Positions 15,694 to 25,808 of a stretch of DNA of 64,000 nucleotides are shown here, piece after piece. A program made the translations under genes and the position numbers. The stretch's first letter is position 1; each line of letters begins with the position of its first letter. The notes under the pieces were generated by a model, which saw only the letters and a list, made by a program, of their open reading frames with translations, did not search any database and was not told where the DNA came from. Source of the stretch: Flavobacterium sp. MDT1-60 (GTDB taxonomy: Bacteria > Bacteroidota > Bacteroidia > Flavobacteriales > Flavobacteriaceae); NCBI RefSeq assembly GCF_014844035.1, contig NZ_CP062159.1:1798001-1862000 (forward strand), read 5' to 3'.

Positions 15694-17289
15694 CTATTTT
15701 TTCAAAAATAAAATAAATCCTAAAACACTAACAATCAAAATGGTCAAAGCTGCCAAAACCATTGCCAGGTCCCGAATATTTTTTCCTGCCCAATCCATAA
15801 ATAAAAATTTGTGGAGAATAGCAAACGAATAACCTTCAATCCTATCTGAGCTCTTAATTTTAGCTGCCAATCTGGAAGTTGAGGTCTCGATGAAATAAGT
15901 TGTTTTTTCTGGAGTATCATAGGCCAATTTTACAACAGGCAATCTTTTATTTACAAAGCCATATTCTCTGCTTTCAAAATCCGTTAGAACTTTAGATTCT
16001 AAAAGTTTTGCATTTTCTAATGAAGCTTCCGGTTCGTCTGAACTTTCCACCATTTCGCAACAAGCCGCTTTTGGCGCTCCATCTGTAAAATAGTACGCCA
16101 GAAACTCGGCATATTGAAGATCAATATTTGGAACAATTTTATTAGTTGTAGCGTTGATATAAACCACTTCCGATTTTTTATCGTCTTTTTTATTCCATTT
16201 CGAATTAGAATCGGTTTTTGGTTTTTTGAATTTTTCTTTTTCTAATAGTTGACAACGGAAATAGGTCGTGTCGTTTAACGTAATAATACTTGCGTTTTGA
16301 AAACGACTCCAGTCTAAAATCAAAGTAGTATTGGCTAAAGGAATTTCTTTGGTTTCAAATGTTGGTTCATAAACCATTTGCGATAAAGTGTACGGAGTCC
16401 ATTTTGTAGTGGCATGATAAGCGCCGCTAAAAGCAAATGTTAAAGTGAAAAGTGAAACCCAAATCCCAATTTGACGGTGATATTTTCGAAGTCCTTTTTT
16501 TGGTTGTAAATTATCTGTCTTTTTGAATTGTTTCCACAATAAACCATAAATTATAATTCCGCTCAGGGCAGAAAATCCAATGATTGATAATAAGAAAATC
16601 ATTGTAATGATTCGGATACTATTATTTGAGATAGCATCTACAAAAGACCAATTATGAAAAGTATCGAAAAACCAAATAAACCATTGTCTTGAAGCTGGAT
16701 TATAAGTCGCCAGTTTATCGGATGAAGTTTCAACATAAACTTCCATAGTATCAGGACGATCAAAACTCAGTTTGTAAACCGGTAAATAACGGTTTACATA
16801 TTTGTATTGTGAGGTGAATTCGGTCACCACTTCGCTCTTTTTTACAGCACTTTTTTGATCCTCTAAAAAATAGCGTGAAAGCCATTCCGCATATTTTTGA
16901 TCTCCATTTTCTAGTTTTTCAGCTGTTGAAGTATCATAATACCATAATTCGCCAATTATAGTTTTAAGCTGATAATAAGTTTTATTATTGAAGGCAACTA
17001 TTCTGAAATTTTTGAATTGCGTTAGTTCATTTTTCTGTAAAACTTCCTGTATCGAAAATTTTAATTGATTTTTATCAATAATTTGCTGTTCCAGTTTATC
17101 ATGTGCAATTTCCGGTTTGAAAAAATGTGCCATAAACGGATGCATCAAACCAGATAATGTCCAAAAAATTACTGGAATAATAGTAATTAATCCAATAACA
17201 CGATGCCATTTGTACATATGTTGCTTGGTTTTCTTGACAAGCTTAGAATCTTTCTTTTTAGACTTTTTCTCTTTTATTTCTTTGCTCAT
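15694..17289 (-). CDS. PepSY-associated TM (PepSY_TM) family protein
   Basis: A 531-residue membrane protein. After a lysine-rich N-terminus, a first helix holds the typical KWHRVIGLITIIPVIFWTLSG. Periplasmic PepSY-like segments follow (VNRYLPVYKLSFD; VNKRLPVVKLAYD), then a second KYHRQIGIWVSLFTLTFAFSG helix and a C-terminal hydrophobic pair. The duplicated HR-x-I-G helices are the PepSY_TM hallmark. Such proteins often accompany TonB-dependent siderophore or metal receptors and some reduce ferric iron in the periplasm. The receptor at 17431-19590 lies just upstream on the same strand, so a role in metal uptake is inferred. Confidence 0.85.
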   Translation of the reverse strand: MSKEIKEKKSKKKDSKLVKKTKQHMYKWHRVIGLITIIPVIFWTLSGLMHPFMAHFFKPEIAHDKLEQQIIDKNQLKFSIQEVLQKNELTQFKNFRIVAFNNKTYYQLKTIIGELWYYDTSTAEKLENGDQKYAEWLSRYFLEDQKSAVKKSEVVTEFTSQYKYVNRYLPVYKLSFDRPDTMEVYVETSSDKLATYNPASRQWFIWFFDTFHNWSFVDAISNNSIRIITMIFLLSIIGFSALSGIIIYGLLWKQFKKTDNLQPKKGLRKYHRQIGIWVSLFTLTFAFSGAYHATTKWTPYTLSQMVYEPTFETKEIPLANTTLILDWSRFQNASIITLNDTTYFRCQLLEKEKFKKPKTDSNSKWNKKDDKKSEVVYINATTNKIVPNIDLQYAEFLAYYFTDGAPKAACCEMVESSDEPEASLENAKLLESKVLTDFESREYGFVNKRLPVVKLAYDTPEKTTYFIETSTSRLAAKIKSSDRIEGYSFAILHKFLFMDWAGKNIRDLAMVLAALTILIVSVLGFILFLKK

Positions 17290-17324
17290 AATTTGAGTTG
17301 TTTTTATTTGCCTAATTGTTTTTT

Positions 17325-17424
17325 TGCCACAGATTTCACAGATTAAAAAGATTTTTTACCACTTAAAAATTAAGTTCAATTTCCTTGTTTTTAATAATCT
17401 ATTTAATCTATTTAATCTGTGGCA
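17325..17424. repeat. inverted repeat between TonB receptor and PepSY genes
   Basis: TGCCACAGATT (17325-17335) is complementary to AATCTGTGGCA (17414-17424), and further ATTAAAAAGATT/AATCTATTTAAT words extend the pairing. It may attenuate transcription between receptor and PepSY genes. Confidence 0.5.
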
Positions 17425-17430
17425 TTAACT

Positions 17431-19590
17431 TTATTTTTTTAATGAAAAATTATACTGAATTCCGAAAACAAAAGTTCTTGGTGCTGCTGCCGTATAGGTT
17501 GGCTGAGCATTTGTTGTATTAGCTCTCGAAACGTTATAAGCGTATAATTTGTCTGTTAAGTTGAGCACATTTCCATATACTTCAATGCTTTTCCATTGGT
17601 AACCGATTCGGGCATTGAAAATATTATAACCATCATATTTTACGGTATTAATCTGATCCTGGTAATAACTTCCGACAAGCTGCCATTCGATAGAAGTTCT
17701 TAGATTTGGAAGCCAGTTTGGATAATAACTCAACTCCGAATTCCCAGACCATTTTGGTGCTGATGGCATTTCTTTTCCATTTAAGTTTTGAACCGGATCA
17801 GATGGTTTATCCGAAAGTTTAAAATCGATATAAGTGTGTTGGGCATAAGTTCCGCCAAGACGAAAGTTAATTTGTTTTGAAGGACGATAAGAAGCTCCAA
17901 ATTCGATTCCTTTATGGCGCGTTTCACCAGCTGAACGATAATCAGTTGAATTATCTGCAAGTTTGATATTTAAAAGCTCATTTTTTCCTTCCATATAATA
18001 GAACGCATAATCAAAATTTAATTTATTTTGAAGGAAAGAAAACCATCCGCCAACTTCGTAATTATTGAAAGTAGCAGGTTCTAAGTTATAATAGAAATCA
18101 GCTGGAACACCAGTTGTTCCTCCAGTTCCGGGTTTTGTTCTGAAAATAGAAGTGATTCCCGGAGGCGCAAATCCCTGGGAATAATTGCCATAAAAACCGG
18201 CAAATTCAAACGGATTGTAATTTGCACCAGCTTTAAAAGTCATTTTGTCATAAACTTTGCTCCCTGTAGATTTGTCCAATGCATTGTCGTAATTGATTTT
18301 CATGTTGTCATAACGCCCGCCAACAGTAACAACTAGTTTTTCTATCGGATTAAAACTTACTTGTGCATAACCAGCCGTATTGAAAATATCAGCTGTATAA
18401 TCTGCTAATTTAGAATCCGGATGTTCTGCAATAATTTCATAAGAATCTACAGTTTGTTTCCCAGCTTCTCCCGGATTTAAATTTGCTTTCAAATCAATCA
18501 CATAAGACCAATACGTAACCGGAGAATAATCATATAATGCTCCGGCAACAATTTTAGTATTTAAGAAATCAAATTTTTGAGTATGCTGACCAATTGCGCC
18601 GTAACTTTTGAAATTGTTCGAATTTACTTCGCCTTTTGCCGTTGTCGGATTTACAGTCGAACTCCATTTGATTCCGTAAGAAGGATTTTGGCCTAATTTA
18701 TTGTCACGTAAATAAGCAGTAATATAACTACTTGAATTACCGTTCCAATCGTGTTCTAATGTTAAACGGGTTCTTAAAGCATCAGATTTTCTGTAGGTAA
18801 AATCGGTAGTGCTTTTATAAGTTCTATTGTTAAAAGCGTCCTCGTTTACACTTCCACTCATGTCAGAATAATATTTTCCATACATGGTATTACTGATCAA
18901 TCGGGTAGAAGGAGAGATATTATAATCGATCCTTGCATTCAAGTTATCTTTGTTGTAATCAGAATACGTCATCCAGCCATTTTCCTGCAAACTTGAAATT
19001 CCGGCAATATGAAAACCTACCTTTCCGATAGTTGCCCCACCGGCAGCCTGAAATCTTCGGTAACCGTAATTATCGGCCTGAACGCCAAATTTAAATTCAG
19101 GATCAACAGGCGGTTTTAGTGAAATTAAATTGATCGTTCCGCCAACAGCTTCCGGGCCATATAAAGAAGAAACAGGGCCTTTTACAACCTCAATACTTTG
19201 TAAATTATATTGATTGATTTCTAATAAAGCATTGTGATTAAAGATTCCCATTGGGCGAATTGGTAAGCCATCTTCCAAATACAAATAATACGCATTGGTT
19301 GTCATTGGCTGACGAATCGACATCATATGCTGTTCATTTCCTAAATTAACCATTAAAACGCCGGGCGTTTTATTAATGATTTCGTAGACTGCGGTTGCCT
19401 TGGTTTCGTTGATCGTTTTTGCTGTTATTTTACTAATAGCAACAGGGGTTTCTTTTCGTAAAGTTGCAGTACGATTAGCAGTTATAAAAACGTTTTCTAA
19501 TTCATGAGATTTTGATGTGTCTTGCTTCACTTCATTTTGAGCAAAGACACATTGCCCTATGATTAGTAGGGTAAAGTATATTTTTTTCAT
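17431..19590 (-). CDS. TonB-dependent outer-membrane receptor
   Basis: A 719-residue receptor with an N-terminal signal peptide (about 17 residues, ending in FAQ). The plug domain (about 30-155) includes PVAISKITAKTI, IRQPMTTNAYYLYLEDG and the SIEVVKGPVSSLYGPEAVGG box. A 22-strand barrel should follow, ending YNFSLKK. It lacks the carboxypeptidase-like N-terminal domain and the SusC features of polysaccharide systems. Its size and the PepSY neighbour suggest import of iron-siderophore, haem or another metal chelate. The ligand is not readable. Confidence 0.92.
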   Translation of the reverse strand: MKKIYFTLLIIGQCVFAQNEVKQDTSKSHELENVFITANRTATLRKETPVAISKITAKTINETKATAVYEIINKTPGVLMVNLGNEQHMMSIRQPMTTNAYYLYLEDGLPIRPMGIFNHNALLEINQYNLQSIEVVKGPVSSLYGPEAVGGTINLISLKPPVDPEFKFGVQADNYGYRRFQAAGGATIGKVGFHIAGISSLQENGWMTYSDYNKDNLNARIDYNISPSTRLISNTMYGKYYSDMSGSVNEDAFNNRTYKSTTDFTYRKSDALRTRLTLEHDWNGNSSSYITAYLRDNKLGQNPSYGIKWSSTVNPTTAKGEVNSNNFKSYGAIGQHTQKFDFLNTKIVAGALYDYSPVTYWSYVIDLKANLNPGEAGKQTVDSYEIIAEHPDSKLADYTADIFNTAGYAQVSFNPIEKLVVTVGGRYDNMKINYDNALDKSTGSKVYDKMTFKAGANYNPFEFAGFYGNYSQGFAPPGITSIFRTKPGTGGTTGVPADFYYNLEPATFNNYEVGGWFSFLQNKLNFDYAFYYMEGKNELLNIKLADNSTDYRSAGETRHKGIEFGASYRPSKQINFRLGGTYAQHTYIDFKLSDKPSDPVQNLNGKEMPSAPKWSGNSELSYYPNWLPNLRTSIEWQLVGSYYQDQINTVKYDGYNIFNARIGYQWKSIEVYGNVLNLTDKLYAYNVSRANTTNAQPTYTAAAPRTFVFGIQYNFSLKK

Positions 19591-19689
19591 TTTAAATTAT
19601 ATAAATTTTAAAAAGTAACATGTCTTTTTCCCTGACTTAAAGCCAGAAAAAAATCTTTTCAATTTTGAATCGAAAAGTGCAGCTAAAAT

Positions 19690-20067
19690 TTATATAAAAT
19701 AGGATGGAGGGTGGAAAGTACTGTTTGAAACCGAAATTGGTTTCTCATCAAAAGAAGCAAAAAGTTTTGCTGCAGATTCGATAGGAGTTACTAATTTAAA
19801 ATTAGCGGTTGCTGTGTTTTGAATGTAAACTACCTCTGCTTTTTCTTTCAGATTGTTTTGCATCTTTTTTTCGTTGTCGGCATATTTCTTCAAACTTTTT
19901 TGAAGTTCACATCGACCATTACAAGAATTAAAAACCATTTTTCGTTGCACACAGATGGTTTTTGAAATTTCTTCCTGATTTAATTTGAAAGAAGTATAAA
20001 CAAAGAAACTGCCAAATGATGGCACTAAAAGCATGCAGGAAAGAAGTGTGATTAAAATTCGCTTCAA
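19690..20067 (-). CDS. small exported protein with CxxxC-type motif, metal-locus associated
   Basis: A 125-residue protein with an N-terminal hydrophobic segment (about residues 4-25) and a mature part containing Cys39, then CNGRC (49-53) and a run of basic residues. The C-terminus is FHPPSYFI. I do not recognise a named domain, but similar short proteins with CNGKC-like motifs near TonB receptors seem common in Flavobacteriia. It lies 99 bp upstream of the receptor gene on the same strand. The Cys residues suggest metal binding or thiol chemistry in the periplasm. That is inference. Confidence 0.65.
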   Translation of the reverse strand: MKRILITLLSCMLLVPSFGSFFVYTSFKLNQEEISKTICVQRKMVFNSCNGRCELQKSLKKYADNEKKMQNNLKEKAEVVYIQNTATANFKLVTPIESAAKLFASFDEKPISVSNSTFHPPSYFI

Positions 20068-20091
20068 AGCTTTATTTGTTGTTTACGATTG

Positions 20092-20099
20092 CAAAAGTA
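20092..20099 (-). promoter_or_regulatory. -7 promoter box for the metal-uptake group
   Basis: CAAAAGTA on the plus strand is TACTTTTG on the minus strand, fitting TAnnTTTG, 25 bp before the ATG of the small Cys-containing protein. Confidence 0.45.
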
Positions 20100-20185
20100 C
20101 AGTTTATTCGATTTAGAAGGAATTTATTTTTAAGTTTTCCGAAAAAAAGTTTTCAGTCACAGACTGTAAACTGTTTTAAAAGACA

Positions 20186-20218
20186 AAACCCGACAGGTTT
20201 TTATAACCTGTCGGGTTT
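20186..20218 (-). terminator. intrinsic terminator of secA
   Basis: AAACCCGACAGGTT pairs with AACCTGTCGGGTTT around a short loop; on the minus strand T-rich sequence follows. Outer words (GTCACAGACTGTAAACTG near 20157 and TCAGTCTGTAAACTGAGAC near 20238) add partial pairing. Confidence 0.8.
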
Positions 20219-20270
20219 GATGTATATAATTTAGAGTGTCAGTCTGTAAACTGAGACTAAAAACTGTGAC

Positions 20271-23200
20271 TTATTTAACAAGAACCCATTCGCCATTGGC
20301 AATTAAAGATTCTGCTTTTTTAAATTTCATCGTTTCCGTTTTACCTGTTGCAACTTCCTGAACTGTAACAGTATCATTACGGTTGATTTTTGGCATATCT
20401 CTCACAATCGTTTCAGTAACCTGACGTTGCTGAGTTTCTCCGGCTTCACGATTGATATCTTCGCTGTTTGGAATTTCATCTTTGCTCAATTTGAAGTTTT
20501 CTTTCTGACGAACTTCTCTTGCTTCGTGAATTTCCGGAACATTTTGAGCTGGTAAATCACCTTTGAATAAGAATGAAATAACTTCTTTGTTAACGTTGTC
20601 CAACATTCCTCTAAACAAGTTGAAAGCTTCTAATTTGTAGATAAGCAATGGATCTTTTTGTTCGTGAACGGCCAATTGAACAGATTGTTTCAATTCGTCC
20701 ATTTTACGTAAATGTTTTTTCCAGGCTTCATCAACAATAGAAAGCGTGATGTTTTTCTCGAAATCAGCAATTAACTGAGCTCCTTCGCTATCGTAAGCTT
20801 TTTTAAGGTCAGTTACCACATTCAAAGTTTTGATTCCGTCAGTAAATGGAACTACAATACGCTCAAAATGATTGTTTGGCTCTTCGTAAACTCCTTTAAT
20901 GATTGGAAAAGCTTCTCTTGCACTTCTTTCTGTTTTCTCCGTATAGAAAGCTAAAGTTTCCTTATATATTTTTCCTGTGATTTCGATATCAGTTAATTTC
21001 AGGAAGTCAGCTTCAGAAATTGGTGAAGTGATAGAGAAATAACGAATTAAATCGAATTCGAAATTTTTGAAATCGTTAATTGGTTTAGTTTGACTTACGA
21101 TTAATTCGCAAGTATCATAAAGCATATTAGCGATATCCAGTTTCAAACGCTCACCAAACAAGGCGTGACGACGACGTTTGTAAACAACTTCACGTTGCGA
21201 GTTCATAACGTCATCATATTCTAATAAACGTTTACGAACACCAAAGTTGTTTTCTTCTACTTTTTTCTGAGCACGCTCAATAGATTTAGTCATCATAGAA
21301 TGCTGAATAACTTCACCTTCCTGAAGTCCCATTCTGTCCATTACTTTGGCAACTCTTTCAGAACCAAATAAACGCATTAAGTTATCTTCAAGAGAAACAT
21401 AAAATTGAGAACTTCCCGGATCTCCCTGACGTCCTGCACGACCACGTAACTGTCTGTCAACACGACGAGAATCATGACGTTCTGTACCCACGATTGCTAA
21501 ACCTCCGGCAGCTTTTACTTCTGGAGATAATTTAATATCGGTACCACGACCAGCCATATTTGTTGCAATAGTTACAACTCCGGCTTTACCTGCTTCTTCT
21601 ACAATTTGCGCCTCTTGTTTGTGCATTTTAGCATTCAAAACGTTATGTGTAACGCCTCTCATTTTCAACATTCGGCTTAATAATTCTGAAATCTCTACGG
21701 AAGTTGTTCCAATCAATACTGGTCTTCCTGCATTTGACAGCTGTGTTACATCTTCAATTACAGCGTTGAATTTCTCACGTGTAGTTTTGTAGATATAATC
21801 TTCTTTGTCTTGTCTTGACATTGGACGGTTGGTTGGAATTTCAACAACATCCAATTTATAAATCTGCCATAACTCTCCAGCTTCAGTAACCGCTGTACCC
21901 GTCATACCACCTAATTTGCTATACATTCTGAAATAATTCTGTAATGTAACAGTTGCAAAAGTTTGAGTAGCAGCTTCGATTTTTACATTTTCTTTGGCTT
22001 CAATCGCCTGGTGTAATCCGTCAGAATAACGACGACCATCCATGATACGGCCTGTTTGCTCATCGACAATCATAATTTTGTTGTCCATGATCACATATTC
22101 TACATCTTTTTCAAAAAGTGCATACGCTTTTAAAAGCTGAGTAAGGGTGTGAATACGTTCACTTTTTACTCCAAAATCCTGGAATAATCTTTCTTTAGCT
22201 TCTGCTTCAGCATCTTTATCTAATTTTTGTTTTTCGATAGCTGCAATTTCAGTTCCAATGTCCGGAAGTACGAAAAAGTCAGCATCAGTATCACCTGAAA
22301 GGTATTGGATACCATTATCAGTCAATTCAACCTGATTGTTTTTCTCTTCAATAACAAAATACAAAGCTTCATCCACTTTATGCATTTCGCGATTGTTATC
22401 CTGCATGTATTGATTTTCAGTTTTTTGAAGCAATTGTTTAATTCCTTCTTCACTCAAAAATTTAATTAATGCTTTGTTTTTAGGTAAACTTCTGTACGCT
22501 CTTAATAATAAGAATCCGCCTTCTTTAGTGTTTCCTTCTTTGATTAATTTTTTAGCTTCTGCTAAGAAACCATTTGCCAATTGACGTTGTTGAGAAACTA
22601 AGTTTTCAATTTTCGGTTTTAACTCATTAAATTCATGACGATCTCCTTGTGGAACTGGTCCTGAAATAATAAGTGGTGTTCTTGCATCATCAATCAATAC
22701 AGAATCTACCTCATCGACAATAGCGTAATTGTGTTTTCTTTGTACTAAATCGCCTGGAGAATGTGCCATATTATCTCTTAAGTAGTCAAAACCAAATTCG
22801 TTGTTGGTTCCGTAAGTGATATCAGCGTCGTATGCTTTTTTTCTTTGTTCTGTACTTGGCTGGTGATTATCAATACAATCAACAGTTAAACCGTGGAATT
22901 CAAATAAAGGTGCTTTCCATGTACTATCACGTTTCGCCAAATAATCATTCACCGTTACTAAGTGAACTCCATTTCCAGTCAATGCATTCAAGTAAAGTGG
23001 AAGTGTAGCAACTAAAGTTTTACCTTCACCTGTTTGCATTTCGGCAACTTTACCTTCGTGCAAAACCATACCACCAATTAACTGAACATCATAATGAATC
23101 ATGTCCCAGGTAATTTCCTTACCTGCGGCATTCCATTTATTAGCCCATGTAGCTTTGTCACCTTCAATAGTAACGTATGTTTTTGTTGCTGAAAATTCGC

Positions 23201-23612
23201 GGTCTTTTGGAGTTGCAGTAACTTCAATAAAAGAATTGTCTTTAAAACGACGCGCTGTTTCTTTAACTACAGAAAATGCTTCCGGAAGAATTTCCAATAA
23301 AGTTTTCTCTGAAATTTCGTAAGCTTCTTTTTCAAGAGCATCAATAGCATCATAAAGATCTTCTCTTTTGTCAATGTCTTCGATGTTTTCTACTTCCGCT
23401 TTAAGCGAAGCAATTTTAGCATCTTTATCAGCTCTGGCTTCTTTTATTTTTTCTTTAAAATATACGGTTCTGGCTCTCAATTCGTCGTGAGACAAACTCA
23501 TTAAGCTAGTTTCGAATGTTTTAATTTTGTTTAAATAAGGTTGTAAAGCTTTGACATCTTTCTGTGATTTATCACCTACAAAGACTTTAATAATACTGTT
23601 TATAAAACTCAT
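20271..23612 (-). CDS. secA: preprotein translocase ATPase SecA
   Basis: A 1113-residue SecA, longer than the E. coli protein (901) as is usual in Bacteroidota. Visible are the Walker A region [30 protein letters not shown] (Walker B and following), the [12 protein letters not shown] motif and [13 protein letters not shown]. An insertion rich in Lys and Gln (about residues 335-410) follows the DEAD motor start. The C-terminal zinc-binding CxCxSG tail is absent, and the protein ends EWVLVK. It drives Sec-dependent export with SecYEG. A small acidic DUF2795 gene lies 89 bp upstream. Confidence 0.97.
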   Translation of the reverse strand: MSFINSIIKVFVGDKSQKDVKALQPYLNKIKTFETSLMSLSHDELRARTVYFKEKIKEARADKDAKIASLKAEVENIEDIDKREDLYDAIDALEKEAYEISEKTLLEILPEAFSVVKETARRFKDNSFIEVTATPKDREFSATKTYVTIEGDKATWANKWNAAGKEITWDMIHYDVQLIGGMVLHEGKVAEMQTGEGKTLVATLPLYLNALTGNGVHLVTVNDYLAKRDSTWKAPLFEFHGLTVDCIDNHQPSTEQRKKAYDADITYGTNNEFGFDYLRDNMAHSPGDLVQRKHNYAIVDEVDSVLIDDARTPLIISGPVPQGDRHEFNELKPKIENLVSQQRQLANGFLAEAKKLIKEGNTKEGGFLLLRAYRSLPKNKALIKFLSEEGIKQLLQKTENQYMQDNNREMHKVDEALYFVIEEKNNQVELTDNGIQYLSGDTDADFFVLPDIGTEIAAIEKQKLDKDAEAEAKERLFQDFGVKSERIHTLTQLLKAYALFEKDVEYVIMDNKIMIVDEQTGRIMDGRRYSDGLHQAIEAKENVKIEAATQTFATVTLQNYFRMYSKLGGMTGTAVTEAGELWQIYKLDVVEIPTNRPMSRQDKEDYIYKTTREKFNAVIEDVTQLSNAGRPVLIGTTSVEISELLSRMLKMRGVTHNVLNAKMHKQEAQIVEEAGKAGVVTIATNMAGRGTDIKLSPEVKAAGGLAIVGTERHDSRRVDRQLRGRAGRQGDPGSSQFYVSLEDNLMRLFGSERVAKVMDRMGLQEGEVIQHSMMTKSIERAQKKVEENNFGVRKRLLEYDDVMNSQREVVYKRRRHALFGERLKLDIANMLYDTCELIVSQTKPINDFKNFEFDLIRYFSITSPISEADFLKLTDIEITGKIYKETLAFYTEKTERSAREAFPIIKGVYEEPNNHFERIVVPFTDGIKTLNVVTDLKKAYDSEGAQLIADFEKNITLSIVDEAWKKHLRKMDELKQSVQLAVHEQKDPLLIYKLEAFNLFRGMLDNVNKEVISFLFKGDLPAQNVPEIHEAREVRQKENFKLSKDEIPNSEDINREAGETQQRQVTETIVRDMPKINRNDTVTVQEVATGKTETMKFKKAESLIANGEWVLVK

Positions 23613-23653
23613 GATTTATTGTATTTCTATTATATGTAAATGTTGTATTTTGA

Positions 23654-23685
23654 ACCAAAAAAAAAGCCTCTGTGATGAGACTTTT
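23654..23685 (-). terminator. weak hairpin between DUF2795 gene and secA
   Basis: AACCAAAAAAAAAGCCTC and GAGACTTTTTCCTTTGG can pair imperfectly in the 89-bp gap. It could reduce read-through into secA. The pairing has mismatches, so the call is weak. Confidence 0.35.
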
Positions 23686-23701
23686 TCCTTTGGTTTATTT
23701 T

Positions 23702-23923
23702 TTAATATTCATCCTCATTCCAAAGATAATCTTCGTCTGTTGGATAATCAGGCCAAATTTCTTCCATTGATTCATATATCTCGCCTTCGTCTTCGATTGA
23801 CTGAAGGTTTTCTACTACTTCTAACGGAGCACCAGCTCTAATAGCGTAGTCAATAAGTTCGTCTTTGTTAGCAGGCCATGGCGCATCACTTAAATAAGAT
23901 GCTAATTCTAATGTCCAATACAT
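23702..23923 (-). CDS. DUF2795 domain-containing small acidic protein
   Basis: A 73-residue protein beginning MYWTLELASYLSDAPWPANKDELIDYAIRAGAP, which matches the DUF2795 pattern (a short helical domain starting near a Leu-Asp pair with a conserved W-P and DY-A--G-P). The last 30 residues are very acidic and end YLWNEDEY. Function unknown. It lies upstream of secA on the same strand and has its own -7 box. Confidence 0.82.
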   Translation of the reverse strand: MYWTLELASYLSDAPWPANKDELIDYAIRAGAPLEVVENLQSIEDEGEIYESMEEIWPDYPTDEDYLWNEDEY

Positions 23924-23944
23924 CTGTTATCTGTTTAGTTTGTG

Positions 23945-23952
23945 CAAAAATA
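23945..23952 (-). promoter_or_regulatory. -7 promoter box of the DUF2795 gene
   Basis: CAAAAATA on the plus strand (TATTTTTG on the coding strand) fits TAnnTTTG, 22 bp before the ATG; it may also serve secA. Confidence 0.45.
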
Positions 23953-24013
23953 AATTTTTTACTGAAAAAGACAAGTAAATTTTGATTTATTTTAATAAAA
24001 TTTAAGAACGTCT

Positions 24014-24155
24014 CTTGTTAAATTCCAATTTTTAAATTTTAAATTCCAAAAAAGGAACATAAAACCTGTAAATACAGGAAATTTTGTATGTTATTTAAAT
24101 TCGCAGAATTTTTAATATTTTCCTGGAATTTGGGATTTCAAAAATTTGGAATTTA
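24014..24155. repeat. imperfect inverted repeat in the gap before DUF2795 gene
   Basis: TTAAATTCCAATTTTTAAAT and AAATTCCAAAAAAGG on the left pair loosely with TTTCCTGGAATTTGGG and AAATTTGGAATTTATAG on the right; ACCTGTAAATACAGG forms a small internal hairpin. It probably ends the adenosyltransferase transcript. Confidence 0.4.
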
Positions 24156-24163
24156 TAGAAAAT

Positions 24164-24733
24164 TTATTTTCTGGGTATCCATTTCACTTCCTCCGCTTTT
24201 AAGTCTGAGGACAACTTCCGTGCCAAGACAAAAAGGTAGTCAGAAAGTCGGTTTAAGTACATGATTGCGATTTCAGGAACATGTTCATTATGACTTAAAT
24301 GTACTGCCAAACGCTCGGCACGACGGCATACACAGCGTGCAATATGACAATATGACACAGTTTGATGGCCTCCTGGTAAAACAAAATGAGTCATTGGCGG
24401 AAGGCTTTCCTCCATCTTATCAATTTCATTCTCTAGTAATTCAATATCAGTATCAATGATGCCCAAATTTTTCAATCGAAGCTCGCCGTTTTTTAAAATT
24501 TCTTTTTCTTGTGGCGTTGCCAAAATTGCTCCAACAGTAAAAAGGCGATCCTGAATTTCAATTAAAATAGTTTTGTAGTGCGAATCCATTTCCTGGTCAC
24601 GAATCAGTCCTATATAAGAGTTCAATTCGTCAACAGTTCCGTAACTGTCTATGCGAATATGATCTTTAGGAACACGTGTGCCTCCAAAAAGAGCGGTTGT
24701 TCCTTTATCTCCGGTTTTTGTATATACTTTCAT
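24164..24733 (-). CDS. cob(I)yrinic acid a,c-diamide adenosyltransferase, PduO type
   Basis: A 189-residue PduO-family protein. The N-terminal ATP-binding motif KVYTKTGDKGTTALFGGTRVPK, the SYGTVDELNSYIGL segment, and the late ARCVCRRAERLA helix with the conserved RxxxR pattern are all present. It transfers the adenosyl group of ATP to cob(I)alamin and so makes adenosylcobalamin. With MeaB at 3388-4485 it points to a functional methylmalonyl-CoA mutase elsewhere in the genome. It is followed on the minus strand by the DUF2795 and secA genes. Confidence 0.93.
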   Translation of the reverse strand: MKVYTKTGDKGTTALFGGTRVPKDHIRIDSYGTVDELNSYIGLIRDQEMDSHYKTILIEIQDRLFTVGAILATPQEKEILKNGELRLKNLGIIDTDIELLENEIDKMEESLPPMTHFVLPGGHQTVSYCHIARCVCRRAERLAVHLSHNEHVPEIAIMYLNRLSDYLFVLARKLSSDLKAEEVKWIPRK

Positions 24734-24747
24734 TTTTGTGATTTTAG

Positions 24748-24831
24748 ATTTTAGATTTCTGATTTTAGATTGAAATGTTGTAATCTAAAATTTAAGATTT
24801 AGAAAATAATCTAAAATCAGAAATCTAAAAT
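24748..24831. terminator. perfect 24-bp inverted repeat after the ABC ATPase gene
   Basis: 24748-24771 and 24808-24831 are exact reverse complements, made of the reiterated word ATTTTAGATT and a TTCTG centre, with a 36-nt loop. It sits at the stop codon of the ABC gene and before the adenosyltransferase ATG. Confidence 0.6.
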
Positions 24832-25517
24832 TATTTAGTCGTGTCACTTTCAATCAATCCGTCTCTTAAACGAATTACACGATGCGCATAAGCTGCGATA
24901 TCTTCTTCGTGAGTTACCAGAATTACGGTGTTTCCCAATGCATGAATGTCGCCGAAAAGCTTCATAATTTCCACAGAAGTTTTACTGTCCAGGTTTCCTG
25001 TTGGTTCATCGGCTAAAATAATGGAAGGTTTATTAACCAAAGCTCGGGCAATAGCAACACGCTGACGTTGTCCTCCGGAAAGCTGATTCGGCTGGTGATC
25101 CATTCTATCAGCAAGATTTACTTGTGTTAAAACTTCTTTGGCACGTGTATTTCGGTCCGATTTAGAATATCCTGCATAAATCATTGGTAAAGCAACGTTG
25201 TCTAAAGCGGTTGTTCTTGGCAAAAGATTAAAAGTCTGAAATACAAAACCAATTTCCTTATTTCGAATTCCTGCCAATTCATCATCTTTCATTTGGCTGA
25301 CATCTTTTCCATTTAATATGTAGTGTCCGGAAGTTGGCGTATCCAAACAACCTAATAAATTCATTAAAGTCGATTTTCCGGATCCTGATGGGCCCATTAA
25401 AGCTACGTATTCTCCTTTATTGATTTTTAAATCTATTCCTTTTAAGACATAAACGATTTCATTACCAAGTACAAAATCTCGTTTAATGTTAGTTATTTTA
25501 ATTAATGGATTTGCCAT
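24831..25517 (-). CDS. ABC transporter ATP-binding protein of the LolD/MacB type
   Basis: I start at the internal ATG ([15 protein letters not shown]), giving 228 residues; a longer frame back to 25553 adds an unfamiliar basic stretch. The Walker [11 protein letters not shown]-loop FQTFNLLPR, signature [15 protein letters not shown] and Walker [13 protein letters not shown] are complete. Its length and PTGNLDS-x-T pattern belong to the MacB/LolD/FtsE subgroup, which works with FtsX-type permeases. No permease gene is adjacent, so the partner lies elsewhere. The substrate could be lipoproteins, peptides or macrolides. Confidence 0.9.
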   Translation of the reverse strand: MANPLIKITNIKRDFVLGNEIVYVLKGIDLKINKGEYVALMGPSGSGKSTLMNLLGCLDTPTSGHYILNGKDVSQMKDDELAGIRNKEIGFVFQTFNLLPRTTALDNVALPMIYAGYSKSDRNTRAKEVLTQVNLADRMDHQPNQLSGGQRQRVAIARALVNKPSIILADEPTGNLDSKTSVEIMKLFGDIHALGNTVILVTHEEDIAAYAHRVIRLRDGLIESDTTK

Positions 25518-25772
25518 TCGATTTACAATTTTGGATTTAAAAGTACGAAACACTTTTCAATAAACGATAAGTAGCCAATAATTGGTTTTTGTTACAAAAA
25601 CATCTTTAGTTTGCAGTTATATCAAATACTAAATAATATATTTTTTAAAATAGTTATATCTTTTTTATTTTGCCTTATATAATTATCATTGTTTTGCATT
25701 CTTTATAGATTTAATACCTTATTACTCTTAAAAACATGGTAATAATGTAATTTTAGATAATGAATTAGTAGG

Positions 25773-25780
25773 TACATTTG
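25773..25780 (+). promoter_or_regulatory. -7 promoter box of the lipoprotein gene
   Basis: TACATTTG fits TAnnTTTG and ends 28 bp before the ATG at 25809. The rest of the gap 25518-25772 shows only AT-rich sequence. Confidence 0.5.
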
Positions 25781-25808
25781 TTAATGTATTAATTAAACAA
25801 TCATTATT

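Noticed and set aside
25518..25553. Upstream in-frame start of the ABC ATPase
   Set aside because: The added 12 residues are basic and absent from this family; MANPLI is the normal start.
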